Below are positions 13,623 to 20,759 of a DNA stretch of 22,176 nt, one piece after another. Position 1 is the stretch's first letter; each line of letters starts with the position of its first letter. Below the pieces are notes generated by a model that did not search any database, was not told where the DNA came from, and saw only the letters and a program-made list of their open reading frames with translations. The DNA lies in contig DYKC01000004.1 in assembly GCA_020722825.1 (NCBI GenBank), positions 1 through 22,176 on the forward strand. The letters are read 5' to 3'. The translations under genes and the position numbers were made by a program. The stretch comes from Vermiphilus sp. Lineage in GTDB: Bacteria > Ratteibacteria > UBA8468 > B48-G9 > JAFGKM01.

Positions 13623-14366
13623 TCAACCCTCCGTTTTAAAATCTATCACGATGTCAAGATGGTTATCGGGTATTTCCTGTGGAAAAGGAGGCAGATTTTT
13701 TGTTTCCTTCAGTGAGTCAATGACAGACCTGTCAAAACTACTGTTTCCCGAACTCTTCTCAAGTGAGATGTTGTCTATCTGTCCGTTCCTATATATCCGG
13801 AAAGAGATTATTGCTGACCTGCTTCCAAGAATGTTGGATATCTTCCAGTTTTCCTTTATACGGCTTTGAACGAGATTGATATACCACTGCGGTATTGTCA
13901 GATTCAGGGCGGAGATATTTACATCCATAATGGTACTTTCTATCTTTTTTATTTTAACTGGAGGTGACTCTTCAGTTTTCGGCGTGCTTTTTTCCGCTGG
14001 AACTGGCCTTTCTATCTTCGCACTCAGGGTTTCTCTGAATTTTTCTGCTGAGAATGTCGGTACCTTCGGCGCGGGACGTTCAACAAATTTTTCTGCAAGG
14101 GGGCTGGATTTTACCGTTGGTTTAGATTCTATCGGAATGCTGGTTTTTTCAGGGATTGTTTTTTCTTCCGGTAACGGTTTCGGCATCTCAATTTCAGGTA
14201 TATCAATGACCTGAACCGTGAAGATTTCGTATGTTGTTGCGGATGGCCTGTTCCACGGAGAAGTAAACAGAACAAAAATACCTGCGAAGTGAATAAGGAA
14301 TGATATCCCCAGACTCTTTCTCTTTATTCTGTCTGTGTCGCCAGTCCTATCACGTCTATTTTGCAT
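13623..14366 (-). CDS. tolA: TolA/TonB-type periplasm-spanning protein
   Basis: 247 residues. A basic N-terminus leads into a membrane helix with the S-x-x-x-H motif (S22 and H26 in SFLIH). A Pro/Glu/Lys-rich linker (about 50-145) follows, with repeated EK, P and SA(E/K)KF(R/V)E elements. A C-terminal TolA-like domain from about 160 carries INLVQSRIKENWKI, FRIYRNGQI, SLEKSSGNSSFDRSV and LPPFP. Position between tolR and tolB identifies it as TolA. E. coli TolA (421 aa) has a long helical domain II that is missing here, so the linker is of the short TonB type. The start overlaps the end of tolR by 43 bases, and no other in-frame start was found. Confidence 0.88.
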   Translation of the reverse strand: MQNRRDRTGDTDRIKRKSLGISFLIHFAGIFVLFTSPWNRPSATTYEIFTVQVIDIPEIEMPKPLPEEKTIPEKTSIPIESKPTVKSSPLAEKFVERPAPKVPTFSAEKFRETLSAKIERPVPAEKSTPKTEESPPVKIKKIESTIMDVNISALNLTIPQWYINLVQSRIKENWKISNILGSRSAIISFRIYRNGQIDNISLEKSSGNSSFDRSVIDSLKETKNLPPFPQEIPDNHLDIVIDFKTEG

Positions 14367-14728
14367 TTTTTTGCTATGTCAAGTACCTTTATTATGTTTT
14401 TGTAATGGACCTCCCTGTCGCCCTTGATAATAACAGACAGGTTTTCGTTCCCTGCTTTTTTTTCTCTCAGTATATTGTACATCTGTCTTGGTGTTACCTT
14501 TTTTTCATTCACATAGTAAACGTCGTCAGATGCTACAGTTACTATCACACTTTCCTCCATCTTTATTTTACCCGGAGAGGAAACAGGCAGTTTTACTTCA
14601 ATCCCCTGTTCAATGAAAGAGGACATCATTAAAAGTATTACAACCAGTGTTAACGCAACGTCCACCAGGTTGGTTACGTTTATCCGAGAAAACATAAGGT
14701 TATGGTTGTTCCTTCTCAACGTATTCAT
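14324..14728 (-). CDS. tolR: TolR (ExbD family)
   Basis: 134 residues. One membrane helix carries the essential acidic residue in NLVDVALTL (D23, the same number as in E. coli TolR). A periplasmic domain with VTVASDDVYYVNEKKVT and VIIKGDREVHYKNII follows, typical of ExbD/TolR. Order tolQ-tolR-tolA-tolB decides TolR. It starts six bases after the tolQ stop. Its sequence differs clearly from the ExbD at 6789-7193, so the two are separate paralogues rather than a recent duplication. Confidence 0.9.
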   Translation of the reverse strand: MNTLRRNNHNLMFSRINVTNLVDVALTLVVILLMMSSFIEQGIEVKLPVSSPGKIKMEESVIVTVASDDVYYVNEKKVTPRQMYNILREKKAGNENLSVIIKGDREVHYKNIIKVLDIAKKCKIDVIGLATQTE

Positions 14729-14734
14729 TGTCTC

Positions 14735-15352
14735 TCAATTGTCCGTCCTGTCAGAAAAAGACTTTAAGTAGTGCAGTATATATGGGAAGAAGAATTCCAT
14801 TCTTTCCAGAATGTTCACAACCTTCTCCCTGTAATAGTTGTGACCTATTGCCGCCGGTATCGCTACTGCCAGTCCCACAATGGTCGTTACCAGTGCTATG
14901 GAGACGCCCCCGGCGACCACCCCTACCGAGGAAGAACCTGATGCGACCATGTTCTGAAAAGAGATGAAAAGTCCCCATACTGTGCCCCACAATCCGAGAA
15001 ATGGTGATATTGTGGCTATTGTACCGAGTGCTGTTATCTGCCTTTCAAGTTTGCCCTGTTCTATGATAAATGCCTTTTCAAGATACATGTCAAGGGATTT
15101 GTCTTCGGCTTCGTCACGCAGTTCAATACCATAGTTCAGTATTGAACTTAATGGGCATTTTATAAGTTTGGGATTTTTGCCTTTTTTGATGAGGCTTTCA
15201 AACATCCTGTTTCTCTTCTCAACCTGCCGCAGGTAGAAGAACTTTTCAAGGATAATGTACCAGGACTGGAAAGAAAGTAAGACCAGGACTATGATTATGA
15301 ATTTACCTGCGATATCAAACTGTTTCCATGCTGAAACCCATATATTTCCCAT
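14735..15352 (-). CDS. tolQ: TolQ (ExbB/MotA family)
   Basis: 205 residues from ATG 15352. This start is preferred over GTG 15397, which would overlap the previous gene by 14 bases, because the ATG follows AGGGG closely and gives the normal short TolQ N-terminus. The first membrane helix is at about 16-36 (FIIIVLVLLSFQSWYIIL, with the SW pair of TolQ). The conserved helix pair carries TIATISPFLGLWGTVWGLF and SIALVTTIVGLAVAIPAAIGH. The TVWG tryptophan is a TolQ feature, where the ExbB of this window has TVTG. With TolR it forms the proton-driven motor for TolA. It probably shares the promoter of the LolA-like gene upstream. Confidence 0.92.
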   Translation of the reverse strand: MGNIWVSAWKQFDIAGKFIIIVLVLLSFQSWYIILEKFFYLRQVEKRNRMFESLIKKGKNPKLIKCPLSSILNYGIELRDEAEDKSLDMYLEKAFIIEQGKLERQITALGTIATISPFLGLWGTVWGLFISFQNMVASGSSSVGVVAGGVSIALVTTIVGLAVAIPAAIGHNYYREKVVNILERMEFFFPYILHYLKSFSDRTDN

Positions 15353-15383
15353 ACCCCTATTGTAGTATCTTTGCCTGTTTCCG

Positions 15384-16163
15384 TCAATCCGCCGCACTGC
15401 CCTTCATTGATTCCGCCATGTTTTTAATCATATCAGTTATATCCATTATCTTGGCATCATTCGGGATGTCAAGTTTAAAAACCGAGTCAGGAATACTGTC
15501 CGTTCTAAACTCCAGAAGGTCCATCCACATACCGGGCGTCTTTGTTTCTCCGAATAACTCCATCCTTTCCATAAAGAGGGAGCCTTTACCTATCCAGAGC
15601 AGGGCTTTCTTAATCTTAAACATCTGTTGGGGGTTTTGCTGTCCTCCCAGCATTGATATCATACTTTTGATTTTCCCCACGTCATTTATCGTGATGAGAT
15701 AAAAATTCTTCCCGTTTCTTGTCTTTTCTTCAACCACCAGTTTGTCAATGGTTGATTCAAGGTCTTTGATTGTATTTGCGTTCACCATACCGGACTGTTG
15801 CTGTTTTATCTGGTTCTTCATTTTTTCCGGTAGTTTGTTCAGGTCAATTACCATAACAGTGTTGAGCATCTTCTGATATTGTATGATTTTCTCGCCGTCA
15901 ATCAGCACATTTATCTTCATTGGCTTGGGCATTCCCGGCTGGGACACAACCATATCTATCCGTATCTTATCGCCCTTTTTCCAAAAACTGGCAGTGCCCA
16001 TCATCTGCATATTTATCTCGTATTTGCCGCTGAACTCCTGCATACCAGCATATTTTTGGGCGATTCTTGTAAAAAGTTCTTTCTTGTTAACCTCTGCGTT
16101 AAGCAGCCCTGCTGCACATATCACTGCAATCCATGACAAAAACACTTTTTTTAGAATTGACAT
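15384..16163 (-). CDS. LolA-like periplasmic lipoprotein-handling protein
   Basis: 259 residues from ATG 16163 (a TTG at 16178, with GGAGG close upstream, is an alternative). A signal peptide (MSILKKVFLSWIAVICAAGLLNA) is followed by alternating beta-strands in the style of LolA and outer-membrane lipoprotein-sorting proteins. Examples are FSGKYEINMQMMGTASFWKK, KIRIDMVV and VLIDGEKIIQYQKML near the front and FKLDIPNDAKIMDI near the end. The middle carries Met- and Gln-rich stretches. It heads the run LolA-like, tolQ, tolR, tolA, tolB, driven by a TTGCAA-17-TATAGT promoter at 16253-16281. It may carry lipoproteins to the outer membrane or bind another hydrophobic ligand. True LolA is usually about 200 residues, so identity is uncertain. 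Confidence 0.65.
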   Translation of the reverse strand: MSILKKVFLSWIAVICAAGLLNAEVNKKELFTRIAQKYAGMQEFSGKYEINMQMMGTASFWKKGDKIRIDMVVSQPGMPKPMKINVLIDGEKIIQYQKMLNTVMVIDLNKLPEKMKNQIKQQQSGMVNANTIKDLESTIDKLVVEEKTRNGKNFYLITINDVGKIKSMISMLGGQQNPQQMFKIKKALLWIGKGSLFMERMELFGETKTPGMWMDLLEFRTDSIPDSVFKLDIPNDAKIMDITDMIKNMAESMKGSAAD

Positions 16164-16198
16164 TTTCCCTTCTTTCAAATCCTCCTCACCGTTCCTTT

Positions 16199-16217
16199 CC
16201 CCCTTTGGAAAAGGGGG
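16199..16217. repeat. CCCCCTTT/AAAGGGGG palindromic repeat
   Basis: CCCCCTTT (16199-16206), a three-base loop and AAAGGGGG (16210-16217) form a perfect eight-base stem, followed by a near-repeat AAAGGGG (16221-16227). It lies in the leader of the LolA-tol transcript. The motif resembles short palindromic repeats that I recall as scattered in many unrelated bacterial genomes. Confidence 0.6.
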
Positions 16218-16252
16218 ATTAAAGGGGATTTATCCTTCCCCACTTTTCTTTA

Positions 16253-16281
16253 ACTATACCCTATTTTGTAAAACATTGCAA
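16253..16281 (-). promoter_or_regulatory. Promoter of the LolA-like/tolQRAB operon
   Basis: On the minus strand TTGCAA (16281 down to 16276), a 17-base spacer and TATAGT (16258 down to 16253) predict a start near 16246, giving a leader of about 80 bases that contains the palindrome at 16199-16217. Confidence 0.6.
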
Positions 16282-16287
16282 CAAAAA

Positions 16288-16315
16288 TTGACTTTTTTGA
16301 GGGTTATTATAAAAT
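16288..16315 (+). promoter_or_regulatory. Promoter of the prepilin peptidase gene
   Basis: TTGACT (16288-16293), a 16-base spacer and TAAAAT (16310-16315) predict a start at about 16322-16323, which is the first base of the ATG. No ribosome-binding site fits between them, so the mRNA may be leaderless. It lies back-to-back with the LolA-tol promoter, six bases apart. Confidence 0.5.
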
Positions 16316-16322
16316 ACCACTT

Positions 16323-17111
16323 ATGGGTACAGCCATAGGTATAGTTATATTTATCCTTGGACTTGTCTTCGGAAGTTTTGCCAATGTTGTTATATACCGC
16401 CTGCCTAAGGGAAAGTCCATAGTCCGTCCTGGTTCACGCTGTCCTGCCTGCGGCAAAGATATACTGTGGTATGATAATATCCCCCTTATCAGTTACATCC
16501 TTCTGCGTGGTAAATGCAGGTTCTGCAAAAAACACATCTCTGCAAGATATTTTCTTATTGAACTTATAACGGGGATTCTATTTCTCCTCATCTACCTTAA
16601 GTTCGGACTGAACATTAACCTTTTTATATACACACTTTTTGCATTTTCTATGCTGCTTATGGGTTTCATAGATATAGATACATATCTGATATCCGATGTT
16701 ATTGTCCTGCCGGGTATAGTTCTCGGACTGGCATTTTCTATAGCGTTTCCCTGGATGCACTATGAATTCTCAAGGGCGGAAAGCGTATTATACTCTTTAA
16801 CAGGGGTAATTCTCGGTGGCGGTTTGCTGCTCCTTGTGGGGGTGATTGGAAAACTTCTCTTCAGAAAAGAGGCTATGGGCGGCGGGGATGTTAAACTACT
16901 TGCGATGATAGGGGCCTTCCTCGGATGGAAAAGCGTATTTATGACGATATTTTTTGCATCACTGCTTGGTACAATTATAAGTCTGACATTGATAGCACTT
17001 AAGAAAAAAACGATACAGGATTATGTTCCGTTCGGTCCGTATCTGGGGCTGGGTGCGGTTATCTCTATGTTCTACAAGGGAGAGATTTTTCTCGGATTCT
17101 TTATTAATTAA
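16323..17111 (+). CDS. pilD: Prepilin peptidase / type IV leader peptidase (A24A)
   Basis: 262 residues with about seven membrane helices. The N-terminal methyltransferase domain starts GLVFGSFANVVIYRLP. It carries the zinc-binding cysteine pairs C40-x-x-C43 and C65-x-x-C68. The two catalytic aspartates of aspartic prepilin peptidases are in FIDIDTYLISD (D117) and MGGGDVKLLAMIGA (D189). It cleaves and N-methylates type IV pilin-like or type II secretion pseudopilin precursors at the inner membrane. No pilin genes are adjacent. The same-strand unknown protein and recG follow. No ribosome-binding site precedes ATG 16323, consistent with leaderless transcription from the promoter just upstream. 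Confidence 0.93.
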   Translation: MGTAIGIVIFILGLVFGSFANVVIYRLPKGKSIVRPGSRCPACGKDILWYDNIPLISYILLRGKCRFCKKHISARYFLIELITGILFLLIYLKFGLNINLFIYTLFAFSMLLMGFIDIDTYLISDVIVLPGIVLGLAFSIAFPWMHYEFSRAESVLYSLTGVILGGGLLLLVGVIGKLLFRKEAMGGGDVKLLAMIGAFLGWKSVFMTIFFASLLGTIISLTLIALKKKTIQDYVPFGPYLGLGAVISMFYKGEIFLGFFIN

Positions 17112-17192
17112 AATCATAACCCCTCACAGGTAAGGCGAGGAAAAGCGATAAAACGAGACCCTGTAAAAAAGAAACGGGGCAAGAAAGTCCAA

Positions 17193-17735
17193 ATGAGCCA
17201 GGCAAGTATTGAGCTCGTCAGAGAATTCTTTATAATAAACGATTTTTTCGTTTTAAAGAAAGAAGATATTTTACTGGTTAAAAAAGCCGGGGCGACGGGT
17301 ACAGAGAAACCTGGAAGGTTTATTATATCAACTGAAAAAATAACCCGTACAGTTAACAATGCTGTTGTTAAACCTGTCTCCTGGCATACTATGAAATTTA
17401 CACCACTGGTGCTGTCAAGATTTCCTGATGTATTTAACTTTTTGAAGGACATGTATGCCGAAGACTACAAAAAGTTTTTCGGAGGTGAGGATTTTTTAAG
17501 AATTCTCGTCATACCATCTTTACCTGCTTCAGAAGACCTGAAAAAAGAGAGCGTCAGGGTCATGCAAGAAAAAGGTGTGGATAATTTAATACTTTTCTCC
17601 TCCATAATCGCAGGACTTGTTGAAAAAATTGATGCAAGGCATGTTTACCTGTCATCTGTCAATGAGGTTTTAAGGGTACTCAAGTTCTACAAGTTCTTTA
17701 AGGAAAAAGAAGAGGAACAGAACCTGCCGTTTTAA
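17193..17735 (+). CDS. Hypothetical protein upstream of RecG, with acidic NLPF tail
   Basis: 180 residues, soluble, no signal or membrane segment. I cannot assign it. Visible features are a hydrophobic/acidic start (ELVREFFIINDFFVLKKEDI), a conserved-looking AVVKPVSWHT (57-66) and FFGGEDFLRILVIPSLP (95-111). A helical VMQEKGVDNLILFSSII and LSSVNEVLRVLKFYKFF follow. The tail is KEKEEEQNLPF. The general outline faintly recalls restriction-endonuclease-like folds, but an intact PD-(D/E)xK set is not evident. The tail, acidic and ending in LPF, resembles the SSB C-terminal tip. QNLPF also resembles clamp-binding peptides. It lies 12 bases before recG and 81 after pilD. No ribosome-binding site is obvious. 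The frame stays open back to the pilD stop but has no earlier start codon. Confidence 0.75.
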   Translation: MSQASIELVREFFIINDFFVLKKEDILLVKKAGATGTEKPGRFIISTEKITRTVNNAVVKPVSWHTMKFTPLVLSRFPDVFNFLKDMYAEDYKKFFGGEDFLRILVIPSLPASEDLKKESVRVMQEKGVDNLILFSSIIAGLVEKIDARHVYLSSVNEVLRVLKFYKFFKEKEEEQNLPF

Positions 17736-17747
17736 AAATTTTAACAA

Positions 17748-19766
17748 ATGAATATAACGTTAGAAACCCCGCTTTCCGAAATACCCTCAGTAGGCGAAAA
17801 AAGAGCAAAATCTCTCTCCAGACTGAAACTGAACAGAGTTGAAGACCTTCTTTTCTTCTATCCGCGCAGGTACCTTGACCTGAGAAATTTTAAACAGATT
17901 TCGAAGTTGATTCCTGGCGAAATATCGTCTGTCAAGGGCAGGGTTATTGCCAGGGAAGAGAAAAGGCCGCATAGGAGGATAACATACCTTAATGTTGCTA
18001 TTTCAGATGGGACAGGTGTTCTGTTTCTCATCTTTTTTAACCAGCCATACCTCAAGGATGTGTTTACCCCTGACAGGGAGTTCTTCATAAGCGGGAAGGC
18101 GGATTTTTTTAGGGGCAGGATGCAGATAGTAAGTCCTCTATACGAGGAGGAGAGAAAGGGCAGAAGGGACTGGTTGCTCCCCGTATATCCGCTTTCAAAG
18201 GGACTCACGCAGAAGTATATGAGAAAAATTCTGAAGTTTGTTATGCGCAGGATTACTGATTACCCTCCGGAGATACTTCCTCTCAGAGACAGACAGAATC
18301 TTGGTATTCCTAACATAAAGTTCGCACTGCAGAATATACACTTTCCTGTCTCTGACATCAATCTTGAGAAGGCGAGAAACTATCTTATTTTTCGTGAGTT
18401 CTTCATACTACAGTTGGGACTTCTGATGAGAAAAGAGAAAGAACAAAACAGAAATGTTACATACACCGCCGGGGTAGATACAGAACTTATAGACCTTTTC
18501 CAGTCCCTTGTTCCATTCAAACTTACAAGACCCCAGAGAGAGGTTATGCAGGATATTATTGTTGATGTAAAACAGGGACGGGTTATCAACCGTCTGGTGC
18601 ATGGAGAGGTGGGTTCGGGTAAGACGGTGGTTGCTATTTTTGCTCTTTGGCTTTTTTCCCGTATGGGATACCAGTCCGCTCTTTTGAGTCCAACCGAGAT
18701 ACTTGCAGAGCAGCACTATCTCAACTGGCAGGAATTTTTCCTTAAACAGGGCATAACTGTATCCATACTTCTGGGGCAGATGCCCGAAGGTGAAAAAAAG
18801 AAGATAAGAGATGCGATAAGAAGCGGGGAATTGAAGGTTATCATCGGCACGCATGCGCTTCTAACAGAGAACCTTGAATTCAATAACCTGAAAATGGCAG
18901 TGGTTGATGAACAGCACAAATTTGGAGTGAAGCAGAGAGAACTTCTTAAGAGAAAAGGGGAAAACGTGCATTATATTGTTATGAGTGCCACGCCGATTCC
19001 CAGAAGCGTTGCACTGACATTTTATGGAGCGCTGGATATTTCAACGATGGGCGAACTTCCTAAGGGTGAGAGAAAAGTTGTAACATACATATTTCGGAGG
19101 AAGGAGAAGGACAGGATATATCAGTTTTTGAGATACCAGTATAAACAAAAAAAGCAGGGATATGTTGTTACACCATCTATTGAGGGCAACGAGGATATTG
19201 AGTCCACGCTGGCGGAGTATGCTAAGATTAAAAAAGAACTTCCGGACGTGCCGTCAGGTGTTATACACGGGCGTCTATCCCGCAGGGAAAAAGAAGAGGT
19301 GATGAGGAGTTTCCGCCAGAAAGAGATAAGCATACTTGTTGCGACAACAGTGATAGAATCCGGGATTGACGTCCCCGAGGCATCACATATCATCATTGAA
19401 CAGGCGGAGAGATTCGGGCTGGCTCAACTTCATCAACTGCGCGGAAGGGTCGGCAGGGCAGGAGACGTTGGTTACTGCATACTGGTCACGTATTCTGATA
19501 ATGATGCGGAAATTACGCAGCGGCTTGAAAGTTTTGTTACGGCAGAAAGCGGATTTGAGATAGCAGAGATTGACCTGAAACTCAGGGGACAGGGAGATCT
19601 GTTAGGGGTGAGGCAACACGGTATCCCTCCGTTGAAGATAGGCAACATTGTGAAAGACCTGGAGCTTCTCAAGACCGCGCGTCTTGAGGCTGAAAAGATA
19701 CTGAAGAAAGAATCACCGCAGGTTCTTAACGAAAAATTTCTAAGCGGGGTCTTCACAAATGAATAA
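17748..19766 (+). CDS. recG: ATP-dependent DNA helicase RecG
   Basis: 672 residues, full length for the family (E. coli 693). The N-terminal wedge/OB domain (IPSVGEKRAKSLSRL, then the OB strand region at about 60-150) precedes a superfamily 2 helicase core. Motif I is GEVGSGKT (286-293), motif II is DEQH (387-390), motif III is SATPIPR, followed by TTVIESGIDVPEA and the motif VI region QLRGRVGRAG. The ending with RGQGDLLGVRQHG is the RecG TRG-type region. RecG remodels stalled forks and Holliday junctions. No ribosome-binding site precedes the ATG, so coupling to the 180-aa gene 12 bases upstream is likely. Its end overlaps the glycosyltransferase gene by eight bases. Confidence 0.97.
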   Translation: MNITLETPLSEIPSVGEKRAKSLSRLKLNRVEDLLFFYPRRYLDLRNFKQISKLIPGEISSVKGRVIAREEKRPHRRITYLNVAISDGTGVLFLIFFNQPYLKDVFTPDREFFISGKADFFRGRMQIVSPLYEEERKGRRDWLLPVYPLSKGLTQKYMRKILKFVMRRITDYPPEILPLRDRQNLGIPNIKFALQNIHFPVSDINLEKARNYLIFREFFILQLGLLMRKEKEQNRNVTYTAGVDTELIDLFQSLVPFKLTRPQREVMQDIIVDVKQGRVINRLVHGEVGSGKTVVAIFALWLFSRMGYQSALLSPTEILAEQHYLNWQEFFLKQGITVSILLGQMPEGEKKKIRDAIRSGELKVIIGTHALLTENLEFNNLKMAVVDEQHKFGVKQRELLKRKGENVHYIVMSATPIPRSVALTFYGALDISTMGELPKGERKVVTYIFRRKEKDRIYQFLRYQYKQKKQGYVVTPSIEGNEDIESTLAEYAKIKKELPDVPSGVIHGRLSRREKEEVMRSFRQKEISILVATTVIESGIDVPEASHIIIEQAERFGLAQLHQLRGRVGRAGDVGYCILVTYSDNDAEITQRLESFVTAESGFEIAEIDLKLRGQGDLLGVRQHGIPPLKIGNIVKDLELLKTARLEAEKILKKESPQVLNEKFLSGVFTNE

Positions 19767-20466
19767 CGAGATAGCAATTCTCATACCGGCACATAACGAA
19801 GAAAGAACCATTGCGGGACTGGTGAAAAGTCTTAAAAAAGATTACGGCACGGTTATTGTTGTTGATGACGGTTCCACTGATGAGACAAACCTGCTTGCAA
19901 GAGAAAGCGGTGCAGTTGTCCTGACACATCCTGTGTGTAGGGGCAAGGGTGAGGCGCTGAAAACTGGTTTTGCCTATGTTCTGGAAAAAGGTATCCCTGC
20001 GGTTATCACAATGGACGGAGACGGACAGCATCCTGTATCCGAAGTGGTTGATTTTGAGACTGCTTACCACAGGAATAGGAGGCCTGCAATATGGGTTGGC
20101 AAAAGGAAGATAAAGGGTTCAGCGATGCCTCTTATAAGGCGGCTGACCAACATCAGTATGTCCATAATAATCTCTTTTCTTTCAGGACAGTGGATACCTG
20201 ATACTCAGTGTGGATTCAGGCTGATAAAAAGAGAGGTTCTTGAAAGGGTGCATCTGTGTACCTCCAGATTTGAAACTGAGTCCGAGATACTGATAAAGAG
20301 CGGGTGGAAAGGATACAGAATCTCTTCTGTTACCATCTCAACCGTGTACAGCAACGAGAAGAGCAAAATCAATCCAATCAGGGACACAATGAGATTTTTC
20401 AGGATGCTACTTATAGTCCTCTATCCCCTCTTCCTGACGGTCCAGTTAAAGAAAAAGATAAAGTAA
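19759..20466 (+). CDS. Glycosyltransferase family 2 (dolichyl-phosphate mannosyltransferase-like)
   Basis: 235 residues. The GT-A fold motifs are clear: AILIPAHNEERTIAGLV at the start, the nucleotide-binding VIVVDDGSTDET (D36, D37), and the metal-binding TMDGDGQHP. DTQCGFRLI and RFETESEIL are typical of DPM1-like polyprenyl-phosphate glycosyltransferases. A C-terminal hydrophobic segment (RMLLIVLYPLFLTVQL) may tether it to the membrane. The likely reaction is transfer of a sugar from a nucleotide donor to a lipid carrier or glycan. The acceptor cannot be read. Its start overlaps the end of recG by eight bases. The operon link to recG is probably one of convenience. Confidence 0.88.
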   Translation: MNNEIAILIPAHNEERTIAGLVKSLKKDYGTVIVVDDGSTDETNLLARESGAVVLTHPVCRGKGEALKTGFAYVLEKGIPAVITMDGDGQHPVSEVVDFETAYHRNRRPAIWVGKRKIKGSAMPLIRRLTNISMSIIISFLSGQWIPDTQCGFRLIKREVLERVHLCTSRFETESEILIKSGWKGYRISSVTISTVYSNEKSKINPIRDTMRFFRMLLIVLYPLFLTVQLKKKIK

Positions 20467-20477
20467 TAACTGTAGCG

Positions 20478-20493
20478 GTGCAATTTATTGCAC
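20478..20493. repeat. GTGCAAT-TT-ATTGCAC inverted repeat
   Basis: A perfect seven-base inverted repeat with a two-base loop, starting 12 bases after the glycosyltransferase stop. A-residues rather than T-residues follow, so it is not a standard plus-strand terminator. On the minus strand it is followed by CGCTACAG. Confidence 0.5.
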
Positions 20494-20526
20494 AAAAATG
20501 ATTTTTAAACCCGTATCCTCCAAATA

Positions 20527-20552
20527 ATACTAATTTGACGTCAAATTGGTAT
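20527..20552. promoter_or_regulatory. 26-base near-perfect palindrome, operator-like
   Basis: The core AATTTGACGTCAAATT (20532-20547) is a perfect 16-base palindrome. The symmetry continues for five further positions on each side with one mismatch (T against G). No T-tract follows. The structure is that of a dimer-binding operator, but no gene starts next to it. Confidence 0.45.
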
Positions 20553-20622
20553 GAAAACGTCTTTTACAGGAAAAACAAGAAAATGCAAAAAATTAAGACA
20601 CTGATGGTAGATATATAAAAGA

Positions 20623-20672
20623 GGTGAAAGGCAGACAGGGCTGAGGATTGACCGGCTTTTCACTTTCTGACG
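20623..20672. repeat. Intergenic inverted-repeat element, copy B
   Basis: GAGGTGAAAGGC (20621-20632) pairs with GCTTTTCACTTT (20655-20666) over 12 positions including three G-U pairs. The outer sequence GGTGAAAGG...TTTCAC..TCTGAC matches the ends of the element at 2847-2920, while the centres differ. Confidence 0.4.
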
Positions 20673-20759
20673 CTAATACATTACAAAGCCCACCGGTGGT
20701 GTTATCACCGTTTTCCCGAATCATTTGTCCCGAACTCCTGTCTTTTACGGGGGTAGGTT

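Larger units (their letters stand above)
20467..20759. other. 293-base convergent intergenic region rich in inverted repeats
   Basis: It lies between the ends of the glycosyltransferase (plus) and Gfo/Idh (minus) genes. No ORF of credible length is present. It holds four symmetric sequences: 20478-20493, 20527-20552, 20623-20672 and CCACCGGTGG at 20690-20699. The last adjoins a weak hairpin CGGTG...CACCG followed by TTTT (20694-20714), which could terminate the plus-strand transcript. Confidence 0.5.

Noticed and set aside
14751..14990. Minus-strand 79-codon frame overlapping tolQ
   Set aside because: It is an out-of-frame shadow of the conserved TolQ helix region.
15353..15397. GTG 15397 as the tolQ start
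   Set aside because: It would overlap the LolA-like gene by 14 bases and add a basic extension not seen in TolQ, while ATG 15352 has a nearby AGGGG.
20694..20714. CGGTG...CACCG hairpin plus TTTT as a confident terminator
   Set aside because: The stem is only five base pairs and lies over 200 bases after the glycosyltransferase stop, so it is mentioned only as a possibility.
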